64,000 nt of DNA from Bacillus sp. S/N-304-OC-R1 (GTDB lineage: Bacteria > Bacillota > Bacilli > Bacillales > Cytobacillaceae), in NCBI RefSeq assembly GCF_019749375.1, contig NZ_JACWFE010000024.1:62001-126000 (forward strand), in the 5' to 3' direction. This document shows, piece by piece, positions 27,875 through 37,810 of this stretch. The stretch's first letter is position 1, and each line of letters begins with the position of its first letter. The notes below the pieces were generated by a model. The model ran no database searches, had not been told where the DNA came from, and saw only the letters and a program-made list of their open reading frames with translations. A program made the translations under genes and the position numbers.

Positions 27875-28643
27875 ATGGGATCACCTGTATCGGGTCAATG
27901 AAATCATCGCCCTTCTTAATAGCAAAATAAAAGGAGCCCTTCATTCCATCCTCCATCGCAGTTGAAATTCCAACTTCCTTTCCTTTTTCCACATACTCCA
28001 TTAGATTTACATCGATTTCTGCTAAATTCCCATACCATGATTCACTATTATCCCCATGCTTAATAATAACGGTTTTTCCAAAACCATCTTTTTTTCCGGC
28101 GAATTTTACTAATCCTTCACTCATTGCGACTACAGGTGCGTCTTTGCTCGTTTCAATCGTTATTCTTTGTCCGTTTGCATGAAAGTCTTCGAGAATTCTT
28201 GCGGAAGCTGGCAGTGCATACTCTGTTTTAGGGGATAACTCCTGCTTTTCTTCATTTTTATCCTTTACAGGAAAAAGAGCAAGCGGCTTTCCAAACTGGT
28301 CTTCATACCAATTAGCAACCGCAATAAATTGAAAGTCATTTTCCATTGTTTTTGTGACAAAATTTCTAGCAGATTCAAACGTTCCACCGCTGTTCTTGAA
28401 CATAATAGCGACAATTAAAAATAAACAGGCTGATGCTAGAACTTTAAAGAGAAAATATTCTTTTCGGAATAATGGATGATTCCCTTCATCACCACTGCCT
28501 TCATAGGAGGAGATTTTGTCAAATCCATATCGCTCTTCATCATCTGTCCAAGTAATTTGTTTTTTTATAGGTTTCGCCATTCTGTCACGTTCTTTTTTTC
28601 TCCGTTCCATTCGTTTACGAATATCATCTGCTCGTGATCTCAT
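27867..28643 (-). CDS. spoIVFA: SpoIVFA, inhibitor/anchor of SpoIVFB
   Basis: Holds SpoIVFB inactive with BofA until SpoIVB cleaves it. From ATG 28643 it is 258 aa: basic N-terminus (MRSRADDIRKRMERRKK, aligning with the B. subtilis start), one membrane segment around residues 80-98, extracytoplasmic linker, and a C-terminal LytM/M23-like domain (TVIIKHGDNSESWYGNL) lacking the full zinc site, so non-catalytic. In-frame starts at 28679 and 28664 have poorer ribosome sites. Confidence 0.93.
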   Translation of the reverse strand: MRSRADDIRKRMERRKKERDRMAKPIKKQITWTDDEERYGFDKISSYEGSGDEGNHPLFRKEYFLFKVLASACLFLIVAIMFKNSGGTFESARNFVTKTMENDFQFIAVANWYEDQFGKPLALFPVKDKNEEKQELSPKTEYALPASARILEDFHANGQRITIETSKDAPVVAMSEGLVKFAGKKDGFGKTVIIKHGDNSESWYGNLAEIDVNLMEYVEKGKEVGISTAMEDGMKGSFYFAIKKGDDFIDPIQVIPFE

Positions 28644-28678
28644 ACGCCCCCACCATTCCCTTACCATTCTTTTGTACA

Positions 28679-28707
28679 AGTCTATGAGTTGTCCAAAGGG
28701 AGTATGA
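28679..28707 (-). promoter_or_regulatory. Sigma-E promoter of the spoIVF operon
   Basis: Minus strand TCATACT (28701-28707), 14-nt spacer, CATAGACT (28679-28686): 6/7 and 7/8 matches to the sigma-E consensus. It stands 36 bp before the spoIVFA ATG. spoIVF is sigma-E dependent in B. subtilis. Confidence 0.7.
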
Positions 28708-28775
28708 CTATGAAATCGTGAAGGTTTCTAAAATCAGATCGCACTTGAGGAAACGGATAACAGCCATTCAAAGAC

Positions 28776-28810
28776 GTAAAAAAAAGCCAAGGAAGATTTC
28801 CCTGACTTTT
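28776..28810 (-). terminator. Terminator of minCD
   Basis: Minus-strand AGTCAGGGAA, ATC loop, TTCCTTGGCT followed by eight or more T; one mismatch region in the stem. Confidence 0.8.
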
Positions 28811-29614
28811 CTATTTTACACCAAAAAACTTTTTAAGCTTTGAAAATACGCCGACATGTTCATCTTCTAGAGGCTGAAGCGGAATAGACTCCCCTAAGAT
28901 GCGGCGGGCTATGTTTCGGTAAGCGATGGAAGCTCTGCTGTTAGGATTTAAAGCAATCGGCTCACCATGATTTGATGCCTTAATTACTTCGTCATCGTCT
29001 GCTACGATCCCAATTAATTCAATTGATAGATGAGCAGCGATTTCATCAACATCCAACATATCTCCGTTTTTCATCATTTGATTACGGATGCGATTGATGA
29101 CTAATTTAGGCGCTTCCACATTTTCCTCTTTTTCAAGCAAGCCGATGATGCGGTCTGCATCACGAACTGCAGAAACTTCAGGTGTTGTGACAACAATCGC
29201 TTTATCTGCACCAGCCACAGCATTTCGATAGCCATGCTCAATTCCAGCAGGGCAATCAATAATGATATAATCATAGTCTTGTTTTAATTCATTTATAAGA
29301 ACCTTCATTTGCTCAGGAGTTACTGCTGTTTTATCACTTGTTTGCGCTGCTGGCAATAAGTATAGAAGATCCTCAAACCGTTTATCCTTTACAAGTGCCT
29401 GATGAATCTTGCACCGTCCTTCTAGAACATCTACTAAATCATAAATAATGCGGTTTTCAAGTCCCATGACAACATCTAAATTACGGAGGCCAATGTCAGT
29501 GTCGACGAGGCAAACCTTTTTTCCTTGCAGAGCTAAAGATGTTCCAATATTAGCGGAAGTTGTCGTCTTTCCAACTCCACCTTTTCCTGATGTAATAACA
29601 ATTGCTACTCCCAT
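28811..29614 (-). CDS. minD: Septum site-determining ATPase MinD
   Basis: Membrane-associated ATPase that places MinC at poles (through DivIVA/MinJ in Bacillus). 267 aa; deviant Walker A GKGGVGKTT at 10-18, DTDIGLRNLD, DCPAGIE, and the C-terminal amphipathic membrane helix FSKLKKFFG. One base separates it from minC, so the pair is one transcript. Confidence 0.98.
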   Translation of the reverse strand: MGVAIVITSGKGGVGKTTTSANIGTSLALQGKKVCLVDTDIGLRNLDVVMGLENRIIYDLVDVLEGRCKIHQALVKDKRFEDLLYLLPAAQTSDKTAVTPEQMKVLINELKQDYDYIIIDCPAGIEHGYRNAVAGADKAIVVTTPEVSAVRDADRIIGLLEKEENVEAPKLVINRIRNQMMKNGDMLDVDEIAAHLSIELIGIVADDDEVIKASNHGEPIALNPNSRASIAYRNIARRILGESIPLQPLEDEHVGVFSKLKKFFGVK

Positions 29615-29615
29615 C

Positions 29616-30293
29616 TTATTGTCCCCCTTCCAATCTAGTAATATTTGGTCTTAGATGCATTAAAACTTGCAATCTATCTACTGTTATTTGGTCTTGATCA
29701 TTTATGTATGCACATTCCATTTCTCTTTTTTCCTGCTCTTGGACATGATCAGGAGATCTCGTTATGCTGGCTGCAATTCGCAATTGTGAGGGCTTCATAA
29801 CGGATGCTGCGATGATTGCTTCCTTATTCCCATAAAAGCCAGCATGGGCCACGCCTCTTAATGTGCCCATAATATAAATGTTTCCGCCAGCTATTACTGT
29901 CCCTCCCGGATTAACATCCCCTACTAGCAGGAGGTCACCTGGTACATGCAAAACCTGACCAGATCTAATGATTCTTGCAATTGATACGATTTCTGTTTCT
30001 TCTTTAAGCTTGGCAGCCTCTTCTTTTGTAATTACATTCGTGTTAATTGAATCAACGACAAGGTTTTTCTTCTGTCTTATTATTTCTTTGAGCTCTTCTT
30101 CCTGCTCTTTTGATAAGTATCTATTGCCTACTTGGACCTTTACTGTAATTAAACGGTCTTCACGTGATCTTGAGCTTTCCGCAAGTTTAATATCCAGCTC
30201 TTTCTTTAATTCCTCATAAGAGCAGGAATCATCAAGATGCAGGATTAAACCATCCTTTGTTCCTTTAATCATTACATTTTGGAATTTCTTCAT
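29616..30293 (-). CDS. minC: Septum site-determining protein MinC
   Basis: Inhibits FtsZ assembly away from mid-cell. 225 aa: N-terminal FtsZ-interacting domain (residues 1-105) and C-terminal beta-helical dimer domain binding MinD ([25 protein letters not shown]). ATG at 30293 with GAGGTGA ten bases upstream. It is separated from mreD by a 332-bp gap. Confidence 0.96.
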   Translation of the reverse strand: MKKFQNVMIKGTKDGLILHLDDSCSYEELKKELDIKLAESSRSREDRLITVKVQVGNRYLSKEQEEELKEIIRQKKNLVVDSINTNVITKEEAAKLKEETEIVSIARIIRSGQVLHVPGDLLLVGDVNPGGTVIAGGNIYIMGTLRGVAHAGFYGNKEAIIAASVMKPSQLRIAASITRSPDHVQEQEKREMECAYINDQDQITVDRLQVLMHLRPNITRLEGGQ

Positions 30294-30314
30294 GGCAAGA
30301 TGTTCACCTCATAT

Positions 30315-30403
30315 GAAAAGCGCAAGAAGCGCCTTCGGCTGTACATAAATCAGGAGAAACACGGGTAGAAAGAACCATTCAAAAGGATGTTAGCTCCTGA
30401 TTT
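30315..30403. repeat. Repeat remnant and inverted repeat in the minC-mreD gap
   Basis: The 332-bp stretch 30294-30625 has no gene. It contains GAAAAGCGCAAGAAGCGCC, a fragment of the same intergenic repeat as at 4769-4889, and a 10-bp inverted repeat AAATCAGGAG (30347-30356) / CTCCTGATTT (30394-30403). The rest is AT-rich and shows nothing clear. Confidence 0.55.
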
Positions 30404-30625
30404 TCAGCAATCAATTATTCTATACTTTCTCATTGTCTGCATTTATTAAAACATACCTAATATAAGAATACTCCTTTTGTCATAATCAAAAAAGAGATCC
30501 GGTCATGATCAATAGCAATGGCTGTTCCTCTAAATAAAAATAATTCGACAGAAATGATAGAAAATCCTTTTTAACAGGAAGAATTCATAAATAGAAGTTC
30601 AGAAATTTTTAATATTATCATTAGC

Positions 30626-31141
30626 CTATATATCCAAGCTTGCTACTAGCTTATCATAATGCTTCTTGAGCGGATATGCAGTAATAACGATAAAAATAAA
30701 ATTAAATATTAATGTAGGCAGTAAACGAAGTGACAGAAAAGTGGAAAAGTGCATGTTCGTCAAATGAATCAGAAAATACATTTCGTAAACGCCTAATTCA
30801 AGAAGCAGTACCCCAAATAGTGCCACAAGTGAAACAATGACGATATTACTCTGTAAAATTTTCATAAGTTTTGAAATGATATAACAAACGACTGGGAACA
30901 AAAACAAATAAATACCGACTATTTCCGTATAGACTATATCAAATAGAAGACCTGCGATGAAGCTGTATAAAAGCCCATATTTTCTTGGACCATATATTGT
31001 CAAAAATATTAAGGCGACAATTAAAAAGCGCGGTGCAATTATATAGGGCTCTCCCATGATTTTTTCAGGCACAAACTCGACAAAAATACTTTCAGCTATG
31101 AATAGCAGCATGAATAAAAGAGGAAGAAGAAATTTTCTCAC
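30626..31141 (-). CDS. mreD: Rod shape-determining protein MreD
   Basis: Membrane member of the elongasome that links MreB filaments to wall synthesis. 171 aa with five to six hydrophobic segments, family pattern LIVALIFLTIYGPRKYGLLYSFI. GTG start at 31141 overlaps the mreC stop (GTGA), indicating coupling. Confidence 0.95.
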   Translation of the reverse strand: MRKFLLPLLFMLLFIAESIFVEFVPEKIMGEPYIIAPRFLIVALIFLTIYGPRKYGLLYSFIAGLLFDIVYTEIVGIYLFLFPVVCYIISKLMKILQSNIVIVSLVALFGVLLLELGVYEMYFLIHLTNMHFSTFLSLRLLPTLIFNFIFIVITAYPLKKHYDKLVASLDI

Positions 31142-32031
31142 AGTTCCTCCTCCTTATCATCTATCATATCTTCTAATTCAGGCTTGATTGCGCTTCTTTT
31201 TACAACCATTACATGCTCAATATCGTACAGGTTTGCCCCTGGCTTCACATAAGCTGTAAGAGTAAGTCCATATTCTGCTGGTTTTACATCCACAACTTTT
31301 CCAATCGGCAGGTTTTTCGGAAATACTCCACCTTTACCTGAACTAATAACATTCTGTCCCTTTTCTACCTTCGCATCAAAAGGAATTCTCTTAAGAAGAA
31401 GAAGTCCTTTATCTTTGTCATAGCCTTCAATTAGTCCGTAATAGCTATTTCCATTTGCTTGAATTTCAGCAGAAATTCGATTTGTCGGATCCATTGCACT
31501 TAACAGCTGGACTGTCGATGTAAAGGATTGACTATTTTTCACTTTCCCAATTAATCCGTTCGCTGTAATAACAGCCATGTTTTGTTTAATTCCATCCTTT
31601 GAACCTTTATTAATGATTAATAGATCTGTCCACCGATCGGGATTTCTGCCGACAACGGTGGCTTGAATTGGTTCGAATTCACTTAAAGCATCCTTTTTAT
31701 CAAGAATTTCACGAAGCTCTGCATTATCCTTTTTAAGCGTTTGCACTTCAGATTCAAGCCGTGCGAGCTCATCAAGCCGCTTTTTCAATTCTTTATTTTC
31801 TTCATATGTATTTTGCAAGTCTTTTAGATTTTCAAAGAAATCAGCAACATAATGAGTTGGACGAGAAACTGCCGATTGCAATAATCCTGTTGTATCTTTG
31901 ATAAATTGTTCTGGCCAGCTTAACTGTTCACGGTCCTTTAATGAAAACCCAATCAATGCCACGAGTACAATGATGCTAACAAGCAAAATAATCAAGCGTT
32001 TGTTTAAAAAGAATTGTGGCATTTCTAACAC
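31138..32031 (-). CDS. mreC: Rod shape-determining protein MreC
   Basis: Bitopic elongasome protein. 297 aa: membrane segment about residues 12-27, coiled coil about 65-108 (EENKELKKRLDELARLESEV), and the extracytoplasmic beta domain with VVGRNPDRWTDLLIINKGS and GLIGKV. Middle gene of mreB-mreC-mreD. Confidence 0.96.
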   Translation of the reverse strand: MLEMPQFFLNKRLIILLVSIIVLVALIGFSLKDREQLSWPEQFIKDTTGLLQSAVSRPTHYVADFFENLKDLQNTYEENKELKKRLDELARLESEVQTLKKDNAELREILDKKDALSEFEPIQATVVGRNPDRWTDLLIINKGSKDGIKQNMAVITANGLIGKVKNSQSFTSTVQLLSAMDPTNRISAEIQANGNSYYGLIEGYDKDKGLLLLKRIPFDAKVEKGQNVISSGKGGVFPKNLPIGKVVDVKPAEYGLTLTAYVKPGANLYDIEHVMVVKRSAIKPELEDMIDDKEEEL

Positions 32032-32137
32032 CTCAATTTACTATTTATATAAGAGTGTTACATGGAGCAAATATTGTTCTTAAAATTTAATAATTGTGAT
32101 CAATACATTAAACATAAAACCCTTTTAACAAGATTGG

Positions 32138-32165
32138 AGCCCAGTCACTTTACAGTGAATGGGCT
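32138..32165 (-). other. Hairpin between mreB and mreC
   Basis: AGCCCAgTCACT / AGTGAaTGGGCT imperfect stem, 4-nt loop, without a T tract directly after it. It may attenuate read-through from mreB into mreC or protect the mreB mRNA end. Confidence 0.4.
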
Positions 32166-32185
32166 GATCCACAAAAAATCGCTAA

Positions 32186-33305
<1,120 letters not shown>

Positions 33306-33371
33306 ATTATATCTAATTACGTAAAAAAGCATAAACAATATTATAGCTTATCGTCAAATAAAAACATAGTG

Positions 33372-34061
33372 TTATAAATACCCTTTTTCCTTTAAACTCA
33401 CAAATTTATTCTCCCCAATAATAAGATGATCAAGCACATCAATGCCAATGATTTTTCCACATTCTGCAAGCCTTTTAGTTACTTCAATATCCTCTCTGCT
33501 CGGTGTAGGGTCACCAGAAGGATGATTATGCACACAAATAATAGAGGCCGCCGAGCGCCTAAAAGCTTCTTTAAACACTTCTCTGGGGTGAACAATGGAT
33601 GCATTTAAGCTGCCGATAAAAATAGTCTGTTTATGGAGAACTTGATTTTTGGTGTTTAAATAGAGGCATACAAAATGCTCCTGTGAAAGGAAACGCATGT
33701 CATTCATAACAAATTTCGCCCCATCCTCTGGGGACCGAATCGTATAACGATCATCATATGACAAATTTGAAATCCGCCTGCCTATTTCTACAGCTGCAAG
33801 CAGCTGAATTGCCTTAGCTGTTCCAATCCCTTTTATGGATGTAATTTCATCTAAAGAAGCATCCTTAAGGAGACGTAAGCCTTCGAAATGTGTAAGAAGC
33901 CGATTGGACAATTGTAGAACGGACTCTTCCTTTGTCCCTGTACGAAGTAGAATGGCTATAAGTTCATGAGTAGATAAACTTTGTGGACCATTTTGAATAA
34001 ATCGTTCTCTTGGCCGTTCATCCTGGGGAAAATCTCTAATCATTAAAGTTTGTGTTTCCAA
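33372..34061 (-). CDS. radC: RadC/JAB-domain protein
   Basis: 229 aa from TTG 34061 with AAAGGGAGG eight bases upstream; the longer ATG form (34085) would include that ribosome site. Helix-hairpin-helix region (SIKGIGTAKAIQLLAAVEIG) and a JAB1/MPN-like metal site EVFKEAFRR..HNHPSGDPTPSRED. Named for a supposed repair role, but real function is unsettled. Sits between maf and mreB as in B. subtilis. Confidence 0.95.
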   Translation of the reverse strand: METQTLMIRDFPQDERPRERFIQNGPQSLSTHELIAILLRTGTKEESVLQLSNRLLTHFEGLRLLKDASLDEITSIKGIGTAKAIQLLAAVEIGRRISNLSYDDRYTIRSPEDGAKFVMNDMRFLSQEHFVCLYLNTKNQVLHKQTIFIGSLNASIVHPREVFKEAFRRSAASIICVHNHPSGDPTPSREDIEVTKRLAECGKIIGIDVLDHLIIGENKFVSLKEKGYL

Positions 34062-34122
34062 AAATTTTTCCTCCCTTTCACGCATTGAGCAGTGAATGGG
34101 AGATTAAGATGAAAATTTAGTT

Positions 34123-34698
34123 TTAAGAATATGAAGGGAAATATCCTACATTTCTTAATTCTCGAACAGTCTTTGAAACAGGAAGGCCAACAACGGAAAA
34201 GTAATCCCCGTTAATCTCTTTTACGAGGACACTGCCAAAGCCTTGAATCCCATATGCCCCTGCTTTATCAAAAGGTTCACCGGTGTCAATGTAAGCATTT
34301 ATTTCTTCATCTGATAGCTCCCAAAACACTACATCGGTTTTAACATAAAAGTTCTTGTCTATCTCAGGGCCAATAATAGATACGCCTGTAAAGACAGAAT
34401 GTGTTTTACCAGATAAACTTTTTAACATTGCAAATGCTTCGGTTCTATCCTTAGGCTTTCCTAATACGTTTCCTTCAAGAACTACAACCGTATCAGCACC
34501 AACGACAAAAGCATCTGGATTTTCCCCGCCAACTGCCTTCGCTTTTCTGCTGCTCAGCTCCATGACAATTTCACCCGGAGTTAATCCCGGATCAAAACTT
34601 TCATCAACATCGCTGCTAGAAACTTCAAAGGATATATGAAGATTTTCAAGAAGTTCTTTTCGTCGTGGAGAAGAAGAGGCTAAAATGAGGTTTTTCAT
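34123..34698 (-). CDS. maf: Maf-like nucleoside triphosphate pyrophosphatase
   Basis: Hydrolyses non-canonical or dTTP/UTP nucleotides; in Bacillus it is linked to septum formation and competence arrest. 191 aa from ATG 34698 with AAGGTGAT upstream. Motifs LILASSSPRRKELL at the start, VVGADTVV, and GKPKDRTEAFAML. An ATG 60 bp upstream lacks a ribosome site. Confidence 0.95.
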   Translation of the reverse strand: MKNLILASSSPRRKELLENLHISFEVSSSDVDESFDPGLTPGEIVMELSSRKAKAVGGENPDAFVVGADTVVVLEGNVLGKPKDRTEAFAMLKSLSGKTHSVFTGVSIIGPEIDKNFYVKTDVVFWELSDEEINAYIDTGEPFDKAGAYGIQGFGSVLVKEINGDYFSVVGLPVSKTVRELRNVGYFPSYS

Positions 34699-34841
34699 AT
34701 AATTAATCACCTTACCTTTTATTCGTAACAATCGGGAGATACACCTTAATCGTACCAAAATTCGTCAGGACAAACAATTTAATAGCAATAAAAATTTTAT
34801 CCTTTAAGAAAAAACAGCATTTTTTATAAATGTGAATAGAT

Positions 34842-34880
34842 AAAAATAAGGGAGTCTGTCGAAAAGGTAGACAAGACTCC
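34842..34880 (-). terminator. Terminator of spoIIB
   Basis: Minus-strand GGAGTCTTGTC, 8-nt loop, GACAGACTCC, followed by CTTATTTTTATC. The 282-bp gap between maf and spoIIB otherwise shows only AT-rich sequence. Confidence 0.65.
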
Positions 34881-34980
34881 AATAATTTGCGTTATTTCCC
34901 AGAAAATATTCTACTGGGATAGTATATTGTCGAAAAAATAGATAGAAATAATTTTGAGTACCAATCACACAGATTATGTA

Positions 34981-36075
34981 TTATATAGTGTGATAAATAG
35001 AAATAAACTCTAGTAAATGCTGTTGTGCCTTTGCTAGTGAAGCAGTATCTTTTGACTCCTTAAACACTAATAACTGCTGCTGTGCCTTCGTCAACTCGCT
35101 TTTCAATGAGATAATCCCTTCGTTTTTCAACTGCTTATCATCTACGGACTGTACTTTGTTTAGCCCATTTTTCATTTTTTCTACTACCTTGTCTGAGATG
35201 GTACTCGTTAATGATGCTTCTGTCACACCCTCGGCCAAAACAGCATAAATGGAAGGTGCCGCATCAATTATTTTTTTCTCCTCAGGAAGAATCCCTTTTA
35301 TTGTTTTTTCATCTAGTGTGATAGGCTTCGCGAAACTATCGTACCCTTTTTCCTTAAATTGCTTTCCTATTTCTTTCGCTTCTTCAATACTAGAAGCGAT
35401 ACCTAAATAAAGAACAGCTTGTCCATTTATTTCAATCACCTTTGCCGATATACCCTTTTGGATATAATCCTCTTGAACCTGCTTGGCAGCTTCCAGATTG
35501 GAAAAGACACCCCCTTGAATGACAAAAGCCGTAAGAGGCTGTAAGACTGCAGATTCTATTGCTTCTGGCTGTTTTGTTTCTTCTATAATGGGCTCTGTTA
35601 CTGTCGGTTGCTGTTCAACTTCTACTGTATGTTCAGAAAGAACTAGCTTTAACATAATAAGACCAAAGCCCGTCCCAAGTATAATCGCAAAAAATACAGT
35701 TAAAAAAACAGAAGTAAGCATTCGGCCCTGTCCATTTTTTTTAAAACTTTTGCCTAACTGACCAATCCCCTTTTTATTTTCTTTTTTTTCTTTTGTGGCA
35801 ATCTTATATTCCTTTAAATCTGTTTCAACCGTTTCCTCTGGCAAGATCCACTCAAAAATGTCGTCATCATCAGTAGCTTCCTTTGCAGCGGCGGTTTGTT
35901 CAAGACTCAAAGAATCAGGATCTTTATTTATCCCTTCCCTATCAATTACTCCATTGTTGGATAACTCTTGTATTTCGTCTATATTATTTTTAATATCCGA
36001 ACTCTCTTCATAAGATCGATGTTGGCCATTTATTTTAATGGTAATGGTTCTGTCATTTTCCGGTCTTTCCACCAT
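34981..36075 (-). CDS. spoIIB: SpoIIB, engulfment/septal protein with SPOR domain
   Basis: Helps septal peptidoglycan thinning during engulfment. 364 aa from ATG 36075 behind GGAAGGGGGAG. Acidic cytoplasmic N-part (RTITIKINGQHRSYEE), one membrane segment about residues 128-150 (FLTVFFAIILGTGFGLIML), then an extracytoplasmic SPOR domain (AFVIQGGVFSNLEAAKQVQE). Between maf and the prepilin-peptidase locus, exactly its B. subtilis place. Confidence 0.88.
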   Translation of the reverse strand: MVERPENDRTITIKINGQHRSYEESSDIKNNIDEIQELSNNGVIDREGINKDPDSLSLEQTAAAKEATDDDDIFEWILPEETVETDLKEYKIATKEKKENKKGIGQLGKSFKKNGQGRMLTSVFLTVFFAIILGTGFGLIMLKLVLSEHTVEVEQQPTVTEPIIEETKQPEAIESAVLQPLTAFVIQGGVFSNLEAAKQVQEDYIQKGISAKVIEINGQAVLYLGIASSIEEAKEIGKQFKEKGYDSFAKPITLDEKTIKGILPEEKKIIDAAPSIYAVLAEGVTEASLTSTISDKVVEKMKNGLNKVQSVDDKQLKNEGIISLKSELTKAQQQLLVFKESKDTASLAKAQQHLLEFISIYHTI

Positions 36076-36125
36076 TGCTCCCCCTTCCATGTCGATTAAT
36101 GATTATGTTTCATCCTAACATATCG

Positions 36126-36161
36126 AAAAAAAAAAATAACAAGACTTTTGTCGTCTTGTTA
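36126..36161 (-). terminator. Strong terminator closing the type IV pilus operon
   Basis: Minus-strand TAACAAGAC, 7-nt loop, GTCTTGTTA followed by eleven T. It lies between the pilO-like gene and spoIIB and insulates the sporulation gene from pilus transcription. Confidence 0.9.
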
Positions 36162-36192
36162 CCTTGGATTTTCGTCAAATTTTTTAAGCGGA

Positions 36193-37191
36193 CTATTTAT
36201 TATTTTTTAGCGGAATTTCGAGAATCTCTCCAGTTTTCACTATTTCATTTTCAAGGTGATTCCATTCCTTAATAATTTTTTCCCCATCTCTTGATTTGAA
36301 AAATTTCATAGAAATTCTAAATAAAGTGTCTCCAGGCTGAACAGTATATTTCACTATGCTTTGATTGTTTTTTTGAACGGATTGTTCTGTTCCATTATTA
36401 CCTTGGGGTTTCTCACCGTTAGAGTTCTGAGTGGGATTTGTGGCAACTTTATCTCCTTGATTTGATAGACTTCCAGACGTACTAAATGGATTCTTTTTAT
36501 CACTCGTTTTTGGAACTTCCATCTTCGGAAGCTGATCAATTAGATCAGTTAAAGTTGGCATATAAAAAGCTGAAATTGTTATTTCAGACTCTATTGGCTG
36601 CTTTTCCTGATCAGCCGATACTATCTCTTCCTGACCGTTAATCTCTAGATTTTCAACAAGTATAACTCTATTTTCTGATTCAAGAGATTCAATAAATTTT
36701 TCCATTTCAAAATAATTGGAGGATTTAACAGAGAGAACAACAGTTGTTTTTTTCATACCTGAAGGCAGAGCAATGCTGGGTTTATTATTACCTTGTTGAT
36801 CAACTGGCGATTCCTCTCCATTCCCGCCCTGCTGATCCTCTGTTTTATCACCTTCTAATTCTCCTGTTGAAAATTCCATGTTTGAAACTAAACTACCAGA
36901 GACAACTTCAGCCTTTTCAATATCGAGCAGCAGCTGCTCCACTAGAGGCTTCACCGGAATTTTCTTTTGAAGTGCTTCTGTACCTTCATACGAATCAGAT
37001 GCGGTTTCTTTTATTTGGTTTTCAATTACAGATAGAAGCTGTTCCTCTGTTTGCAACTCTCTCTGTTTATTAGATAATGTAGATTTTAACGGCTGAAAAT
37101 ATAAAAAGTAGAGCCCAAAGAAAAGTAGTACTATGATAATGGCTCCAACTATCAGGTACAGTTTCTCTTTTTTTGCTGATAGAGAGGTCAT
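36193..37191 (-). CDS. PilO-like type IV pilus assembly protein fused to a C-terminal LysM domain
   Basis: 332 aa. One membrane segment (about residues 12-31) and a coiled region (STLSNKQRELQTEEQLLSV) are the PilO layout; the middle holds a ferredoxin-like part and a G/N/Q-rich linker. Residues 280-328 are a LysM domain (YTVQPGDTLFRISMKFFK..EILEIPL). Family PilO has no LysM, so this fusion should tie the alignment complex to peptidoglycan. It overlaps pilN by four bases and is the last gene before the terminator. Confidence 0.82.
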   Translation of the reverse strand: MTSLSAKKEKLYLIVGAIIIVLLFFGLYFLYFQPLKSTLSNKQRELQTEEQLLSVIENQIKETASDSYEGTEALQKKIPVKPLVEQLLLDIEKAEVVSGSLVSNMEFSTGELEGDKTEDQQGGNGEESPVDQQGNNKPSIALPSGMKKTTVVLSVKSSNYFEMEKFIESLESENRVILVENLEINGQEEIVSADQEKQPIESEITISAFYMPTLTDLIDQLPKMEVPKTSDKKNPFSTSGSLSNQGDKVATNPTQNSNGEKPQGNNGTEQSVQKNNQSIVKYTVQPGDTLFRISMKFFKSRDGEKIIKEWNHLENEIVKTGEILEIPLKNNK

Positions 37192-37808
37192 GATGCTTCC
37201 CCTCCTTTGTCGCTAGCCTCTTCCTTAATAACAGAGCGATTTAAGCTAACCTTGTATTCTGCAATATAACGAGGAAGGATTTCTTGCTCTTGAGATCCTA
37301 TATTAGCAGATTCAGTTCTTTCTTCTGTTAACTCGTTCGTTGTTAGTGAATTAATTGTAGCATCATCTATCCATTCTGAATCTAGCATTGATTTGAGATA
37401 GTATGATGCATCACGGCTCGTATCAAATTGTATAGTAATGACAATATTTCCTGTCTCTTCATAGCTAAAGGTTTGGATAAATCCTCTCTCCGGCAATAAT
37501 GCAGTGAAATTCCTTAAAAGAGGTACGGTTTTAATTGGATAATCCTCTGCCCAGTGAACAGCTTTTTTCAATTCTTCTAATGAATTAATTGATTCAGCAT
37601 TTGCAATCTTTTGCTGCTCTGCAGCAATTAATTCTTGAGTAGCAGTATGCTGTTTATGAATAGCTTCTATTTTCCCCTTATAGCTTTGTCCGATCCATAC
37701 AGTAATGCCAATGCCTATAATCAATATGAGAACGAGTACACTAATAAGCACAAAAAGAGAAGTATTTCTCGGTTCTTTTTTAGGTAGTAGATTAATCTCA
37801 ACGAGCAT
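37188..37808 (-). CDS. PilN-like type IV pilus assembly protein
   Basis: 206 aa. Starts MLVEINLLPKKEPRNTS, the hallmark cytoplasmic tail that docks into PilM, followed by one membrane segment (about 18-38) and a coiled/ferredoxin-like periplasmic-type domain (in Gram-positives facing the wall). Spacing of 2 bp from pilM and a four-base overlap with pilO fit co-assembly of PilM-N-O. Confidence 0.88.
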   Translation of the reverse strand: MLVEINLLPKKEPRNTSLFVLISVLVLILIIGIGITVWIGQSYKGKIEAIHKQHTATQELIAAEQQKIANAESINSLEELKKAVHWAEDYPIKTVPLLRNFTALLPERGFIQTFSYEETGNIVITIQFDTSRDASYYLKSMLDSEWIDDATINSLTTNELTEERTESANIGSQEQEILPRYIAEYKVSLNRSVIKEEASDKGGEAS

Positions 37809-37810
37809 GC

